This document shows, piece after piece, positions 20,901 through 30,743 of a stretch of 64,000 bases of DNA (position 1 is the first letter of the stretch; each line of letters opens with the position of its first letter). The DNA comes from Nemertoderma westbladi (Eukaryota > Xenacoelomorpha > Nemertodermatida > Nemertodermatidae): contig JAUCBJ010001254.1 in assembly GCA_032718475.1 (NCBI GenBank), positions 1 through 64,000 of the forward strand. Reading direction: 5' to 3'. The translations under genes and the position numbers were made by a program. Under the pieces are notes generated by a model. It was not told where the DNA came from. It saw nothing but the letters and a program-made list of their open reading frames with translations, and made no database searches.

Positions 20901-21383
20901 CATAAAGCAAATAGAATGACATCGAAATCGCATTAAACAACCAAAAATACTGTTGTAAATATTGGGACCCTGCATAAGCAACTTATTCAAACTCATTCCA
21001 GAATATTCGGCAGCCGCATCATTTACAATTCGAATTTCTCCTGGTTTATTCGCATTTTCGACAAAGTGAGTAGGTAAATAATATGTTCGCGGTGACTCTA
21101 TTAAATCATTTCCTGCTAGAATTCTGGCATGATCATTCTTCAAATACTCATGTAAGTTTTCAACATACAATTTCTCAATCTCAGGTCTTTTAGACAGGCG
21201 TTTCTTTAAACCTTTTAGTCTCTGTATAGCTAATGCTTTGTTGTTTTTTAAACATCTTTCTTTGTCTTTCCACAACATACCTATGGTATAGTGACCATTT
21301 TCGAATGTAATTGTATTTTTCAAAATTTCTAATGACTTAAGATCTTCCTTCGAATAACCGAGTTCGATGTTGTCTACATCCAT
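17991..21383 (-). CDS. pol: BEL/Pao Pol: reverse transcriptase, RNase H, integrase
   Basis: 1130 residues, one frame. RT motif A is CDIKKMFHQ (about residue 164), FGKKDSPC follows, and the catalytic YVDD is near 251. RNase H shows FCDASE (about 436), RLELLAA (about 480), SDS (about 508) and NPADFLSRG (about 564). Integrase has a HHCC-type zinc region (HKGEDHT ... CYVCRKRNAE, about 766-796) and the DDE triad in VDYWGP, SDNGSNF and GVWERM (about 831, 893, 943). A DUF5641-like tail (GDLVLLKDD...) ends it. It copies the RNA and inserts the cDNA. ATG 21383 lies inside the end of ORF1, in the -1 phase, so expression needs frameshifting or reinitiation. Confidence 0.97.
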   Translation of the reverse strand: MDVDNIELGYSKEDLKSLEILKNTITFENGHYTIGMLWKDKERCLKNNKALAIQRLKGLKKRLSKRPEIEKLYVENLHEYLKNDHARILAGNDLIESPRTYYLPTHFVENANKPGEIRIVNDAAAEYSGMSLNKLLMQGPNIYNSIFGCLMRFRCHSICFMCDIKKMFHQLRTTDSDSDTMRILWFDGPIEDFPESGNLDDFTVMQMRVHAFGKKDSPCVATYGLKQAALDQREHFSIEVIRAILYGFYVDDGLNSQPTVEKALRVAMGIIKCLDNRGFNITKFISNSVEFLSNLPKEKVIGLQDVPKDLDLDGVSSMLISSSRALGVKWIPSKDVFTYSTNKETYRLTKRGSLSLLSSVYDPIGFLTPFILKGKLLLREMWKAKLTWDAKLPKDIIKEWLLWKDDIIGLEQLQIPRPFFKTRDTDDIYSIHHFCDASEAGYGAVSYLRRQPLNGCVETALIMSKARVAPMKKVTVPRLELLAAVIAIRNARIIIKELPLVEDPCGVRHYYWSDSMVALQYIANNEHRFQVFVANRVQEIMGTSEVEQWHHCAGKDNPADFLSRGLTAKHLLAEDKWWNGPAFLKDCEETWTPPINEMHLNLPKDAEISYKGSLKGVSYWIAADDDGMESVKKLLTHSNSFTDTCRKLGWIRRLVDWRIKMMRGEKVKFSPLTVSESNSCARGIIGFEQRRKYCDEYETLAQDKLISGSSQLKSLCPKLVSGIMKIDSRIKNADIPIDHKEPIIIPKDSWIIDSLIYDVHWKILHKGEDHTLAKLRETYWVVQARPRIRRLLKKCYVCRKRNAELLVQRMGDLPRERLVIGGLPFETCGVDYWGPIMCKRVRTTMKVYGVLFTCLSTRAVHLDIAESASTDAFLCAYRRFISTRGNVRLMYSDNGSNFIGANNELTQVVKDLNKHKLQSELAARNITWKNITPINPHAGGVWERMVRSTKEALAATIGNKTVTFDVLRTALAEIQYSINSRPLFQVTDNPSGITAITPNKILGVGGGIGLPLETPDPGDLSSRKAWRRSQECANEFWDMWQKFYLPTLHKRKINQFVTRNVRKGDLVLLKDDSNRRNDWNLARVCDVFPGNDGLVRTVELQTASGKLKRSIERCCLLEEELVEAVNKTSE

Positions 21384-24300
21384 CCATCCATCATGTCAAC
21401 GTCCCAAAACTCCTTCATGTGATTATCCAAGATTTCATCTTTTCCTCTTTGCAAATCCTTTAATTGTTGTATCAATTCAATCGGAATAGTTTTATGTATT
21501 TCCTCATGAACTAAATATGTGCAATATTGGGCTAATCCTGGACTTGGATAAATTGGACCTAGGGCTGTCCAACCAAAAACTGTCTCGATGGCCACTGGAT
21601 CTATATCACGTGGTCCTGGAACTTCATTCAGATGCCTATGTGCAGCTGGAGTTGTAATACCAATTATTAAAGTTACAGCTGGGATATCAACATCTATAAA
21701 TTCTGGAATATGTCTGAGATGCTGATACTTTTCTCGAGCCTCATCATTTAATTTATATTTCTCAAATTTGACATTGTCTTTAACTAATACATTATTTATT
21801 CTGGTCGAATAATCATATCCTGGCATAATAGCATCAACTATAAGACTAACTTGCCCAACTTTAGTACGCTGGTTATTAGATGTGATTGTAGTCAAACTAA
21901 TTTCAGTTTTCTCAGTTTGCAATTTCAACTCCTTGACCACAATTGTATCTGAAAATGTAAGACTTCCACAAGTATCAATTAATGCATATGTCGTTAATGA
22001 TGCATCCCCTTGACCAACTCCTTTTATTCGAACTGGAACTATCTTCTGCAACAATCTTGTTTGCTGCACTTCTTGAAAGTTGGAAATAACCTTCAGTGAC
22101 GCCTGAATCATGTCCACTGATTTTTGAATTTCGATTTCCTCCCCCGCATTGGCTATTTCCTCATTAGGTCTACCAATTTCGGCTGATTCATTACAGGCTG
22201 TAACATTTAGTTCACATAGCCTCTCAGCGTGAATTGATTCTGCAGAATCATATTTCACTTTATAGTGTCTTGATGCCATATTTGGGCCCCCCGCAGCGCT
22301 AGCACTGCCAATCATGTTAGTAGTGTTAGTAATCAGTTGTGTAGTCGGTGTCGATCTCACACTAAATGCATTACCACAACTAGTCACATGCCCCATTTGT
22401 CCTGTTTGTCCGGGGCTTGTCATGTTACGCACGTACAACTTAGGATCATAACCATGCAATAATGTATGATGACTACCATTACACACATCACACCATATAT
22501 TCCATGGACATTGATACATAATATGGCCCTTATTAGTACACCTATGACACACACCTTCACTCATAAGATAATTACCTCTCTGTACAGTATCTAACTTAGC
22601 TAAGTTCATACAGCGACCTACATGGTGCGTCCTTGCTGTTGGCAAATTTAACACTCTTTCACAATATATACAATTTTTATCTCCTACTACACCTGGTGTT
22701 ATCGCAGTCGTAACTGGTCTCAGTTGTATCTGCCTACCAATATTGTATCCCCTCCCTCGAGGAACTGAACTATTGTACATATTATTGTCTCCCCTACTGG
22801 GCCTATTGTTCCCTATTCGTGCTGGTAAAACAGACCTACTAAAGTCTGGCTGAGAATAGCCACCTCGGCCTGGTTGATAATAATTTGATCTAAAGGCAGC
22901 ACCATTAGACCAATTTGTATATCTAGATTGCCTGTTTAAAGGCATTGACATTTGTCTATTTTGATTGGGTTGTTGTTTAAAATTGCTTGCAGAACTTTTC
23001 ATAGGCTTACCAGCTGGATCCCAAATTTCATGCTCTGCCTCTACACCAAATAATTCATTACACATGGAGTAACTATGCATTTCAATGAATGCTGATAATT
23101 GTACAAGGTCAGGGTCCCGTCCTTTCAGACGTTTAATATTCTCAGCGTGTGGCCTCCATTTATTTTGTATAAAATCTGGTAAGGTCCATAGTGTATTTTG
23201 TACATTTGAGGACAATGTTAAATATTCCTGTGCTCCTATATACTGGAGACAATTTACCATAGACCGAATCATATCTGAGTATCTACGAACATCTTTACCA
23301 GATGCATTGTTTGGGAATTTGGGATGTTCCCTAATTTTCTGTTCACATTTTCGCTGTATTAGAGCTGGATCCCCATAACGTCTAGATAAAAGTCCCCATG
23401 CTCTAACATAGCCATCTGGTGTCCCCCGTAATGGTTTCACTAATGTATATGCTTCACCCTTTAAATGTTTTAATAACAGCTGTAATTTTTCATCCTCACT
23501 CCAATACCTTTTTTGAGCTACATTTTGGACAAATTCTATTTTAAAATTTATGAATTCAATAGGGTCTCCTGCAAATTTCTCATCATCAGAAGGTTGCCAC
23601 ACTGTCTGTCTATCATGAAGTCTTTCAAAATACTCCCTTGTTAAACTATCAATTCCACCACCTCCAAAATAACGTTGATTTGGATTCTGGATCGAATTAT
23701 CTTGTCCTGTGTTTGGGTATCTTCTTTCCCTGTTTGGGTGACCTCTTCTATCATCCCAATCACCATCATCTCCTCCATCAGGTGGTCCACTTCCTCCATC
23801 AGGAGGTCCACTTCCTCTACAAGAGCTATGTGAATTACCGTCATTGAAATCATAATCTCCCCTATATTGTTCGGGATTTCCACCGTTCCTATTATCTCCT
23901 GCTGCTGAATTTCCTGATGGAATCATTCCCCCTTGGAATTCACTAAACCTTTCCACTGGTGCCTTTTCTGGTGCTCGATATGGTCCAGTATGGCAAGCAA
24001 AACCCTCTCCTTTATCTTCATATTGCAGAAAATAAGAAGGGGGTGGTCTCTGAGGAATGTCATTGCTATCAACTGGTGCATAGATCCATTCTGGCTTATC
24101 TGGATGTAACATTTCTTTAAACTTTGCCCCATCTTGCGACTTATATTGATCCATTTCAATCTTCAAAGGATTTCTATTATAAAGGAGATATGGATTCGCC
24201 TCTGGTTGATTAATCCGAGCTAATGGATCATCTTTCCAAATTTCCCGTTCATGGTCTTGCATCATTTTTGTATCCGTAAGAGCTGTTTGTTGTATGGATT

Positions 24301-26815
24301 CGGCTAATAACTCTGTTCGTTGAACTAGCACATCATCATCATCATGTAACGCATAATTACATGCCTCTAAATAATTTTCCTCGTATCGTAAATGACCATA
24401 CTTATCATTAGGTATTTGCTTAGGAATAGCTCTGTCTACCATTGGTTCTTGTGTATCACCACCTGCCACTATTTGGCGAATTGACCTGAGTGGTTGTGCC
24501 TGCTGCTCATCCTTCTCTAAAGCCAAATGATCCATGTTAAATTTAGCAGGTTTATCATTTATTGTGATAGTGTTAGCCCGTGGAATTGGCTCCACATTTA
24601 ATCTACTTCTTGTAAAGTGATCAAACTTGTTACTTAGTTCAAAATATTTTCCATCATTTACTGCTTGTATTTTTAAAAAATCATTTTGTACTCTTTGCAT
24701 TTCCTTTGTAATACTACCTACTATATCTTCAACATGTTCTAAAGCATTAACTGTATGACTCTCTTGTCGATTTTTTAAAATAGGTTCTCTATTGAAAGAG
24801 TTAATATCCATATTGGGATCAAAATGGACATGCAATCTCGGTTGTAAATATGGGGTTGTAGTAGTGACAGGCATCAAAGGCGTTGATGCAGAAGATATGC
24901 CTACATTTAGATCTTCAAAACTGTCATTAAAGTGATAATCATCAAAAAATGTTATCAAACTGCTATTTGAATTTTGTAAGCTACTGGCTTGTTTGTGTAC
25001 ACTGAGAGGCTCTGGATCTCTCTTTTTATTAAAATGTACATTTAATACATCTGAGCCCCTTTGGGATGTTGAAATTTTTGTAGCAACATTAGAACCTGCC
25101 ACACATTGAACCAATCCTACATCACTGCTCAGCCTAGCTGAGGTGCTAATCCCTTGAGTAGTTAGACCTATATCTTGCAAAAAATTTGTATCTAAATTTA
25201 CCATTTCAGAACAAATGGGTCCACTAATACTAACTGCTGGTTCTAATGAATAACCTACATTAACTACCTTTGGTTCATCATCTGTATCTGCTCTGCCTAC
25301 ATTTCTTAATACTGTAATATTATCAAGAGGCTGTGATTCATTGAATAATTCCGGTACATTGATACTACTAATTGCATCTGACACCAGATTATCAATACTG
25401 GTATCGAAATCATCGGCTTCTTGATCCAATTCAGCTGTAGTTGTACTGATTACCTCTCCATGGGTATTTTCATAATATCTTACCCATTGTGCCTCCTCAA
25501 AGTTAAGATTATCGGCTGATATTAATCTATTGACAGTTTCTTCATGCAATCTTCTCCTACTCTCCTCCGCACTGAGCTCAGCTTCCTTCTCTTTATTTAA
25601 ACGCTCTTGTTCCGTTTCTATTTGAGTCAGAGTCCGCTCTTTCTCAATTCTTTGTTCAACTAATGTCTTCTCCAGTGCAGCTTGTTCACTTTCATATCTA
25701 ATCTTCTCTAACTGTTGCCGATTTTCTTCTTCAATTCTCTCTAAGTCCAAACGTTTCTCATTGCAAATTCGTTCCTGCTCTAAACTATTTCTGCGCTTTG
25801 TATTTTCAGCTTCACGTTTTTGGTTTTTCAGCTCCGTTTCTGATATCAAAAGCCTTTCCTGCTGTTGTAAATCAACTTTCAATAACTCATTCTGAAAATT
25901 AATGGCACTACTGCTTGCTCTCCTACCTGCTTCTAATGCCGCTGCTTTCTTTGCTATTTCTAAGTCACTCTTAATTATCTCCCCTTGAAGTGTAGCGTTG
26001 ACTTGAGCAGCTACACGTTCTTTACGGGCCTTCACTCTTAACTCAATAATTCGCTCCATAGTACAGCTGGCCGAACTTCGTGCTGAAGACCTCGACCGTT
26101 TACTACTATGAGATTTACTGCTACCTAAACTACTTGCTACTGATTCATTACATACAGAAATATCTTCTTCAAAATTAACATTCTGAACATAATTGGAGCA
26201 CTTTTCTTGAAGGTCAATTCCTTCCTTTGGTACATCAGGTTCAACTACAAATTCTTGTGCTAAAATGGTCTCCCCCAATCCTAGCACATTCTTATTTACT
26301 ACATCACCTACACTATTATTTATTCCACACCTTTTCTTTAATCTATTCCATGAATTATTAAGTGCATCCTTTTCCTTAGTTTGTGCTGTCACATACTTAG
26401 AATCATCTACTCCTGCTAAACGTACTAGTTCCTGAAAATTAATATGATATGTCTGTAAAGAATGGTCTGTTCTATTTATTATATCTCGTACTTCCTCCAA
26501 TCTGGCATTATCACTAATTCTAGCCGACAACTTGTCTATAACAGATTGGATATGCGTTCGTGAAGTCGTGATAGATCGTTTGAGCTGCTTTACCCGATCC
26601 TGACTCCCCAGGTTGGCCAAACCTCGAGAGCTAGAACGAACATTTTCAGCAACTCTCCGACCATCAAGCGACCCACTATAGCAAGTTCCAGATCGTGTCA
26701 TATGCTTGTCTCGGCATGTTGCACTTGCCTCTGCACCTGCAGGTTGCGAGGTTTGTACAACATTAACTACTGTACTGGTACTGTCAACATTACTTTCTAA
26801 ATCTTTCTGTTCCAT
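21374..26815 (-). CDS. gag: BEL/Pao Gag-protease
   Basis: 1813 residues from ATG 26815. The first 1050 residues are species- or family-specific. They include a Ser-rich segment, a long coiled coil (about 250-445, Glu/Arg/Gln-rich) and a glycine/proline-rich linker with short PPDGGSG repeats. The DUF1759 Gag core starts near 1072 (WQPSDDEKFAGDPIEF) and ends near 1257. A Gln/Asn/Arg/Gly linker follows, then Cys/His knuckles near 1382, 1422 (CHRCTNKGHIMYQC) and 1442. The DUF1758 aspartic protease has LIDTCGS near 1612 and ends with the typical FGWTALGP (about 1750). It forms the particle and processes the polyprotein. It is longer than most BEL Gags because of the N-terminal extension. Confidence 0.95.
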   Translation of the reverse strand: MEQKDLESNVDSTSTVVNVVQTSQPAGAEASATCRDKHMTRSGTCYSGSLDGRRVAENVRSSSRGLANLGSQDRVKQLKRSITTSRTHIQSVIDKLSARISDNARLEEVRDIINRTDHSLQTYHINFQELVRLAGVDDSKYVTAQTKEKDALNNSWNRLKKRCGINNSVGDVVNKNVLGLGETILAQEFVVEPDVPKEGIDLQEKCSNYVQNVNFEEDISVCNESVASSLGSSKSHSSKRSRSSARSSASCTMERIIELRVKARKERVAAQVNATLQGEIIKSDLEIAKKAAALEAGRRASSSAINFQNELLKVDLQQQERLLISETELKNQKREAENTKRRNSLEQERICNEKRLDLERIEEENRQQLEKIRYESEQAALEKTLVEQRIEKERTLTQIETEQERLNKEKEAELSAEESRRRLHEETVNRLISADNLNFEEAQWVRYYENTHGEVISTTTAELDQEADDFDTSIDNLVSDAISSINVPELFNESQPLDNITVLRNVGRADTDDEPKVVNVGYSLEPAVSISGPICSEMVNLDTNFLQDIGLTTQGISTSARLSSDVGLVQCVAGSNVATKISTSQRGSDVLNVHFNKKRDPEPLSVHKQASSLQNSNSSLITFFDDYHFNDSFEDLNVGISSASTPLMPVTTTTPYLQPRLHVHFDPNMDINSFNREPILKNRQESHTVNALEHVEDIVGSITKEMQRVQNDFLKIQAVNDGKYFELSNKFDHFTRSRLNVEPIPRANTITINDKPAKFNMDHLALEKDEQQAQPLRSIRQIVAGGDTQEPMVDRAIPKQIPNDKYGHLRYEENYLEACNYALHDDDDVLVQRTELLAESIQQTALTDTKMMQDHEREIWKDDPLARINQPEANPYLLYNRNPLKIEMDQYKSQDGAKFKEMLHPDKPEWIYAPVDSNDIPQRPPPSYFLQYEDKGEGFACHTGPYRAPEKAPVERFSEFQGGMIPSGNSAAGDNRNGGNPEQYRGDYDFNDGNSHSSCRGSGPPDGGSGPPDGGDDGDWDDRRGHPNRERRYPNTGQDNSIQNPNQRYFGGGGIDSLTREYFERLHDRQTVWQPSDDEKFAGDPIEFINFKIEFVQNVAQKRYWSEDEKLQLLLKHLKGEAYTLVKPLRGTPDGYVRAWGLLSRRYGDPALIQRKCEQKIREHPKFPNNASGKDVRRYSDMIRSMVNCLQYIGAQEYLTLSSNVQNTLWTLPDFIQNKWRPHAENIKRLKGRDPDLVQLSAFIEMHSYSMCNELFGVEAEHEIWDPAGKPMKSSASNFKQQPNQNRQMSMPLNRQSRYTNWSNGAAFRSNYYQPGRGGYSQPDFSRSVLPARIGNNRPSRGDNNMYNSSVPRGRGYNIGRQIQLRPVTTAITPGVVGDKNCIYCERVLNLPTARTHHVGRCMNLAKLDTVQRGNYLMSEGVCHRCTNKGHIMYQCPWNIWCDVCNGSHHTLLHGYDPKLYVRNMTSPGQTGQMGHVTSCGNAFSVRSTPTTQLITNTTNMIGSASAAGGPNMASRHYKVKYDSAESIHAERLCELNVTACNESAEIGRPNEEIANAGEEIEIQKSVDMIQASLKVISNFQEVQQTRLLQKIVPVRIKGVGQGDASLTTYALIDTCGSLTFSDTIVVKELKLQTEKTEISLTTITSNNQRTKVGQVSLIVDAIMPGYDYSTRINNVLVKDNVKFEKYKLNDEAREKYQHLRHIPEFIDVDIPAVTLIIGITTPAAHRHLNEVPGPRDIDPVAIETVFGWTALGPIYPSPGLAQYCTYLVHEEIHKTIPIELIQQLKDLQRGKDEILDNHMKEFWDVDMMDGWM

Positions 26816-27893
26816 TTTATATCCCTTTGTTATTACAAATTTTATTTATTTATAAATTTTTATTCTTTCTTACTTCTAATTATATATCAGTCTTATGTTC
26901 TATTCCTATCACTTCCTATCTGCCTATTTTAAACAAATATCGTGCTGTAGAGATAAGTCCTTTATATAATTCCTTTCTCCTTTCTGGCTGTCTGGTAAAC
27001 CTACAGTAATATATACCTACCGCTATAACGGCAGAACGGCAATTTCTTTCCTATAATTTATTTAGGCCTAGGCCTATATCTGTACATAATTAATTTCTTG
27101 ATAGGGGTAGGCCTACCAACTAAAGAGAAACAGGCAGACAGGTATTCGTCAACAATGTTCATGTACAAGTTTCCTTCATATATAGTATCGACGGTATATA
27201 TAAAGGCCTACTAAAGGTATCACTGTATCATAATTATAATAAATATTCCGGTCTGTTCAAATTTTATCTGTCAGTCTTTCTGTATTTACTTAGGTAATTG
27301 GTAATAGACGTGTATCTGCCTATCAACAATCCAGTCAAATAAGTTTAGCAATACCGGTATTAAAATTCTGCCTATTACAGTATTACATAAGAAGAAGATC
27401 TGCCATTATAATATATATCATATCATATCATATCATATTCATAAGACAATCAACATTAAATAACAATATTATTCAAATTTCATAAATTACTCAAAATTAG
27501 GCCTAATTACCGGTATCCAAATTCGAACAAAATTAAGCCTACACAAACTGAAAGGCAGAAAAGGTAATCATCAGTACTGAACCGGTATATAATGTACGTA
27601 TATATATATATCATATCATTCTGCCATTACAACATTAAATTCAAAATTTCCAAATATCAACCAATCAATATTATTTACATAGGCTGATAGGCCTAAACAG
27701 CTAAATACTGAAATATGCTGTAACCTACCTACCAACCCATACTGCCATATAAGCCTACCGTTCCATCAGTCTGAAAGTTATATAGCCTAGATCTGTCAGT
27801 CTGTAGACTGGTAGATGACTAGCCTAAAAAGCTGTAGGCCTACAGTCAGACGGTAGGCCCCTAACTACTGAATTAATCCTCTAATATTCTGAT
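26816..27893 (-). other. 5' leader of the BEL element
   Basis: About 1.08 kb between 5' LTR and gag ATG, AT-rich with TAGGCCTA words and a TATCA microsatellite at 27416-27440. I do not see a primer-binding site starting TGG next to the LTR (the first bases are ATCAGAATATTAGAGG). Confidence 0.7.
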
Positions 27894-28759
27894 TATAAAG
27901 GACATCGCCCGCCTCCTATCCTAACTAATTTCAAATTTGTCTGTCTGTCTGCATTTGGCTGTTTCGGTTGGTTTGGGAATTCTAAGTCAGTAAGTATAAA
28001 AGAAAAAGACGAACAATCCAACTGTCTGACGAGTGCAAGGTCCAGGATATAATCCACCTAATCTAATTATAACCGAAAAGCTAGGACCTTGACGCTATTC
28101 CGGCTAGATAAGGGTTTAGTCCACTACAGTACTGGATGATAGATTGGTAAAAGATAAATATATGATAACATAATAATATACTTGCATTTATTTTATTTAC
28201 AGAGTTAGGTATGGCATATGGTACCGTTACATTACATATAATAACTGAATAATAAATCAACTAATCTAGGGTATTGATAAATGACTAAATAATGACTGAA
28301 TGAGATTAATATTATCGGGCAGTTAATAATACCGTATACTTCTGTCTGTTCTTTATAAAATAGTTACCGGTCCCGCACTGTCTTAGGTAATAGTACAATA
28401 TTATATTACAGGGTATGCAAGCAAAATCTATATCTACGTCTAACTATCTAACCATCTAACATCAGAATATTAGTGGGAAAATCCGCACATGTCAGACATG
28501 GTGAGTTGAGACTGCCAGACTGCAGACAGCTTACTGCTGTTGTACTGACTAGCTATTTTACAGCTGTCAGTCAGACTGTTGACTGCATTCTGGTCACGTG
28601 GTCAGCTCACGGTCGACTCTTACTAATTAAATAATGAAAGTAATTATGTATACTGTATTTATTGCTACGAACTGAAATGTATTATACTGTAGGTTGATTA
28701 TTTTATACTTATACTATATTATATTAAAATATTTGAGTTACGAGGAGATGGTGAACACA
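27894..28759 (-). mobile_element. 5' LTR of the BEL/Pao element
   Basis: 866 bp, same ends as the 3' LTR. The outer flank GTACC at 28760-28764 duplicates GTACC at 16558-16562. Confidence 0.95.
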
Positions 28760-29035
28760 GTACCCTCTTACTACTCTAACTCCACTAACTAACTAACGGT
28801 ACTACGTACCCTCTTACTAACCTCTAACTCCACTAACTAACTAACGGTACTACGTACCCTCTTACTAACTCCTCTAACACTCCTCTTACTACTCTAACTC
28901 CACTAACTAACTAACGGTACTACGTACCCTCTTACTACTCTAACTCCACTAACTAACTAACGGTACTACGTACCCTCTTACTAACCTCTAACTCCACTAA
29001 CTAACTAACGGTACTACGTACCCTCTTACTCTTAC
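28760..29035. repeat. palindrome-bearing minisatellite, right half
   Basis: About five units of GGTACTACGTACCCTCTTAC plus TAACTCCACTAACTAACTAAC, in the same register as 16290-16562. The two halves join precisely once the BEL element and one GTACC are set aside. Confidence 0.9.
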
Positions 29036-29099
29036 TATCTAACTTCTATCTGCCTACTTACTGCGTACCTAGTTATGTACTATTATTTATATTTTTTTT

Positions 29100-30743
29100 T
29101 TATTTTATTTTTATGTGTGGGAAGGGCGTCTCGCCCTCAATCCCACCCCGTGTTGCTCTTGTCGGTATAAACTTATCCGGAATAACGAACCTGTGTTCCG
29201 TCGCATCATGGATAGGAGATATATTACTACTTCCCGCAATCGAAACAGGTTCTTTGGTCGTAATTGGTGCAAACATATGAGTTACTTGAGGAAATCGTTG
29301 ACATAATTCACCAACCAGCTCTCGTCCTCGCTCAGGTGCTCCTACACTTCCTTCCTTTATTTGCTCCTGAATTTGGCGGTGCCTTACCTCTATTCGGTCT
29401 AGATCGTGTCCGTCTCGAGATCTCATCGATCGATCGTGGGCTTTAAGATCCAGATCCTCCTTGGCGTTAGCTAATTCTCTCGCCTTCCTTTCGAGTTCGA
29501 AATGAAGTTTAACCTCTTTCTCGCGTTGTTCCGTTTGTTGTTGTTGCGCCTCGAACTCCGCTAGTCGTATAGCTGATTGAGCCTTCATTTGCCGTTTTTT
29601 CATTTCGGCTCTCGCTTCTGAAACTAACCTTTGTCGCTCTAACTCAGCCGCTGCCGCTGCCGCCGCCTCTTGTCGCTCTAACTCAGCCGCTGCCGCCACC
29701 GCTTGTCGCTCTAACTCAGCCGCTGCCGCTGCCGCCGTTTGTTGTGCAATGTCCAACTCTAACCTTTCCATCTCGGCTGCTTCCAACTCGGCTTGTTCTT
29801 GCAGATGAGAGATTCTCGCAACATTCGCAACGCGTAGTTTCTCTTCCTCTACTGCTGCTTGTACCATTAGCAGTAGAGTTTGTTCCTCCATCTCCTGTTG
29901 TTGTCTGTAGAGCTGCTGTTGTCGAGCAATTTCTGACGTTACCATACTCACCTCGCCAATTTCGCTGCAAATACTCACCAATGATTGATCCATTATTCCC
30001 GGTGCCAGTTCGATTTGTGCGGATGAAGTTTCCCTCGTAGCCTCCGGCATGGTTTCCCAATCTCCGACGTCTTCGCCGCACATACGTAAGTGATCCGTCA
30101 GATGTTTCAATTGTCCATCCAGCCTATACAATTCCTGTTGTTCCTCGGGCTGTAATAACTCGTCGGAAACTGACTCACCTAGCAACTGGTCCACTTGTTC
30201 CTGTTGTATCTGTCTAACAGTCGTCTTAAACTGAATTAGTTTCTCCCTGGCGATTATTAATTTCTCGAGGATTCTAAGCTGAGTGTCCGCGTCCTGTCTT
30301 TGTCTAGCTAGATCTTGTAGACTGATTAGGTTATCTACGGACTTATGTACTTTACTTTGTACTCTAACCTGTAGGGTGTAAAACTCGAACCGAGACATCG
30401 GAGCGGTCAACTCGTCTAATATGCGTTGGCCTTCTCCAATACTCCTGGTAATATGCGCCATGTATCCTCCGACGCTTCTAACAATGCTCTCTTGGCTTCC
30501 TACTGAACTTACCATGTCCGTTTCCCTGTATCTAGGTTGCGGGACCGTTAGAAAATCCTCAGTCCTGCCGTCGCCTCGTACTACGGCATCCGGTACTCCC
30601 GTTGGATGTACTGGTGACGCGCACGGTGTAGGTTCGGTAGGCTTGCGAGTCTTCCCTTGTGGTTCTTCCGCTACTGACTTATCCGCGTCACATGAGTCAT
30701 AGTCGGTTTGTGTATTCTTCGTATAGTCCTGTTTGTCACTCAT
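29100..30743 (-). CDS. coiled-coil gag-like protein of an LTR element (U)
   Basis: 547 residues from ATG 30743 (MSDKQDYTKNTQTDYD). A Pro/Thr-rich N-terminus precedes helical segments (about 100-230). A Gln/Glu/Ala-rich coiled coil (about 270-450) follows, with near-perfect repeats of AAAAELERQ near 335-370. No zinc knuckle, protease or RT is present. The MSD start, helical domain and expanded coiled coil mirror the first ORFs of V1, Z and Y, so I read it as a Gag N-terminal region. It could be the upstream ORF of the element whose exonuclease ORF lies at 13292-15837, separated only by minisatellite once the BEL insertion is discounted. The frame is undamaged. No LTR was found to its right. 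Confidence 0.55.
   Translation of the reverse strand: MSDKQDYTKNTQTDYDSCDADKSVAEEPQGKTRKPTEPTPCASPVHPTGVPDAVVRGDGRTEDFLTVPQPRYRETDMVSSVGSQESIVRSVGGYMAHITRSIGEGQRILDELTAPMSRFEFYTLQVRVQSKVHKSVDNLISLQDLARQRQDADTQLRILEKLIIAREKLIQFKTTVRQIQQEQVDQLLGESVSDELLQPEEQQELYRLDGQLKHLTDHLRMCGEDVGDWETMPEATRETSSAQIELAPGIMDQSLVSICSEIGEVSMVTSEIARQQQLYRQQQEMEEQTLLLMVQAAVEEEKLRVANVARISHLQEQAELEAAEMERLELDIAQQTAAAAAAELERQAVAAAAELERQEAAAAAAAELERQRLVSEARAEMKKRQMKAQSAIRLAEFEAQQQQTEQREKEVKLHFELERKARELANAKEDLDLKAHDRSMRSRDGHDLDRIEVRHRQIQEQIKEGSVGAPERGRELVGELCQRFPQVTHMFAPITTKEPVSIAGSSNISPIHDATEHRFVIPDKFIPTRATRGGIEGETPFPHIKIK

Larger units (their letters stand above)
16563..28759 (-). mobile_element. complete BEL/Pao LTR retrotransposon
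   Basis: 12.2-kb element with two 866-bp LTRs that I could distinguish at only about two positions. It has a 5-bp target duplication GTACC on both sides, a polypurine tract (AGCGGAGGAG) before the 3' LTR, a 1.1-kb leader, and two long overlapping ORFs. The domain order (gag, zinc knuckles, DUF1758 protease, RT, RNase H, integrase, DUF5641) is that of BEL/Pao. Both ORFs are uninterrupted, so the copy is young and potentially functional. It sits inside a minisatellite array. Confidence 0.95.
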
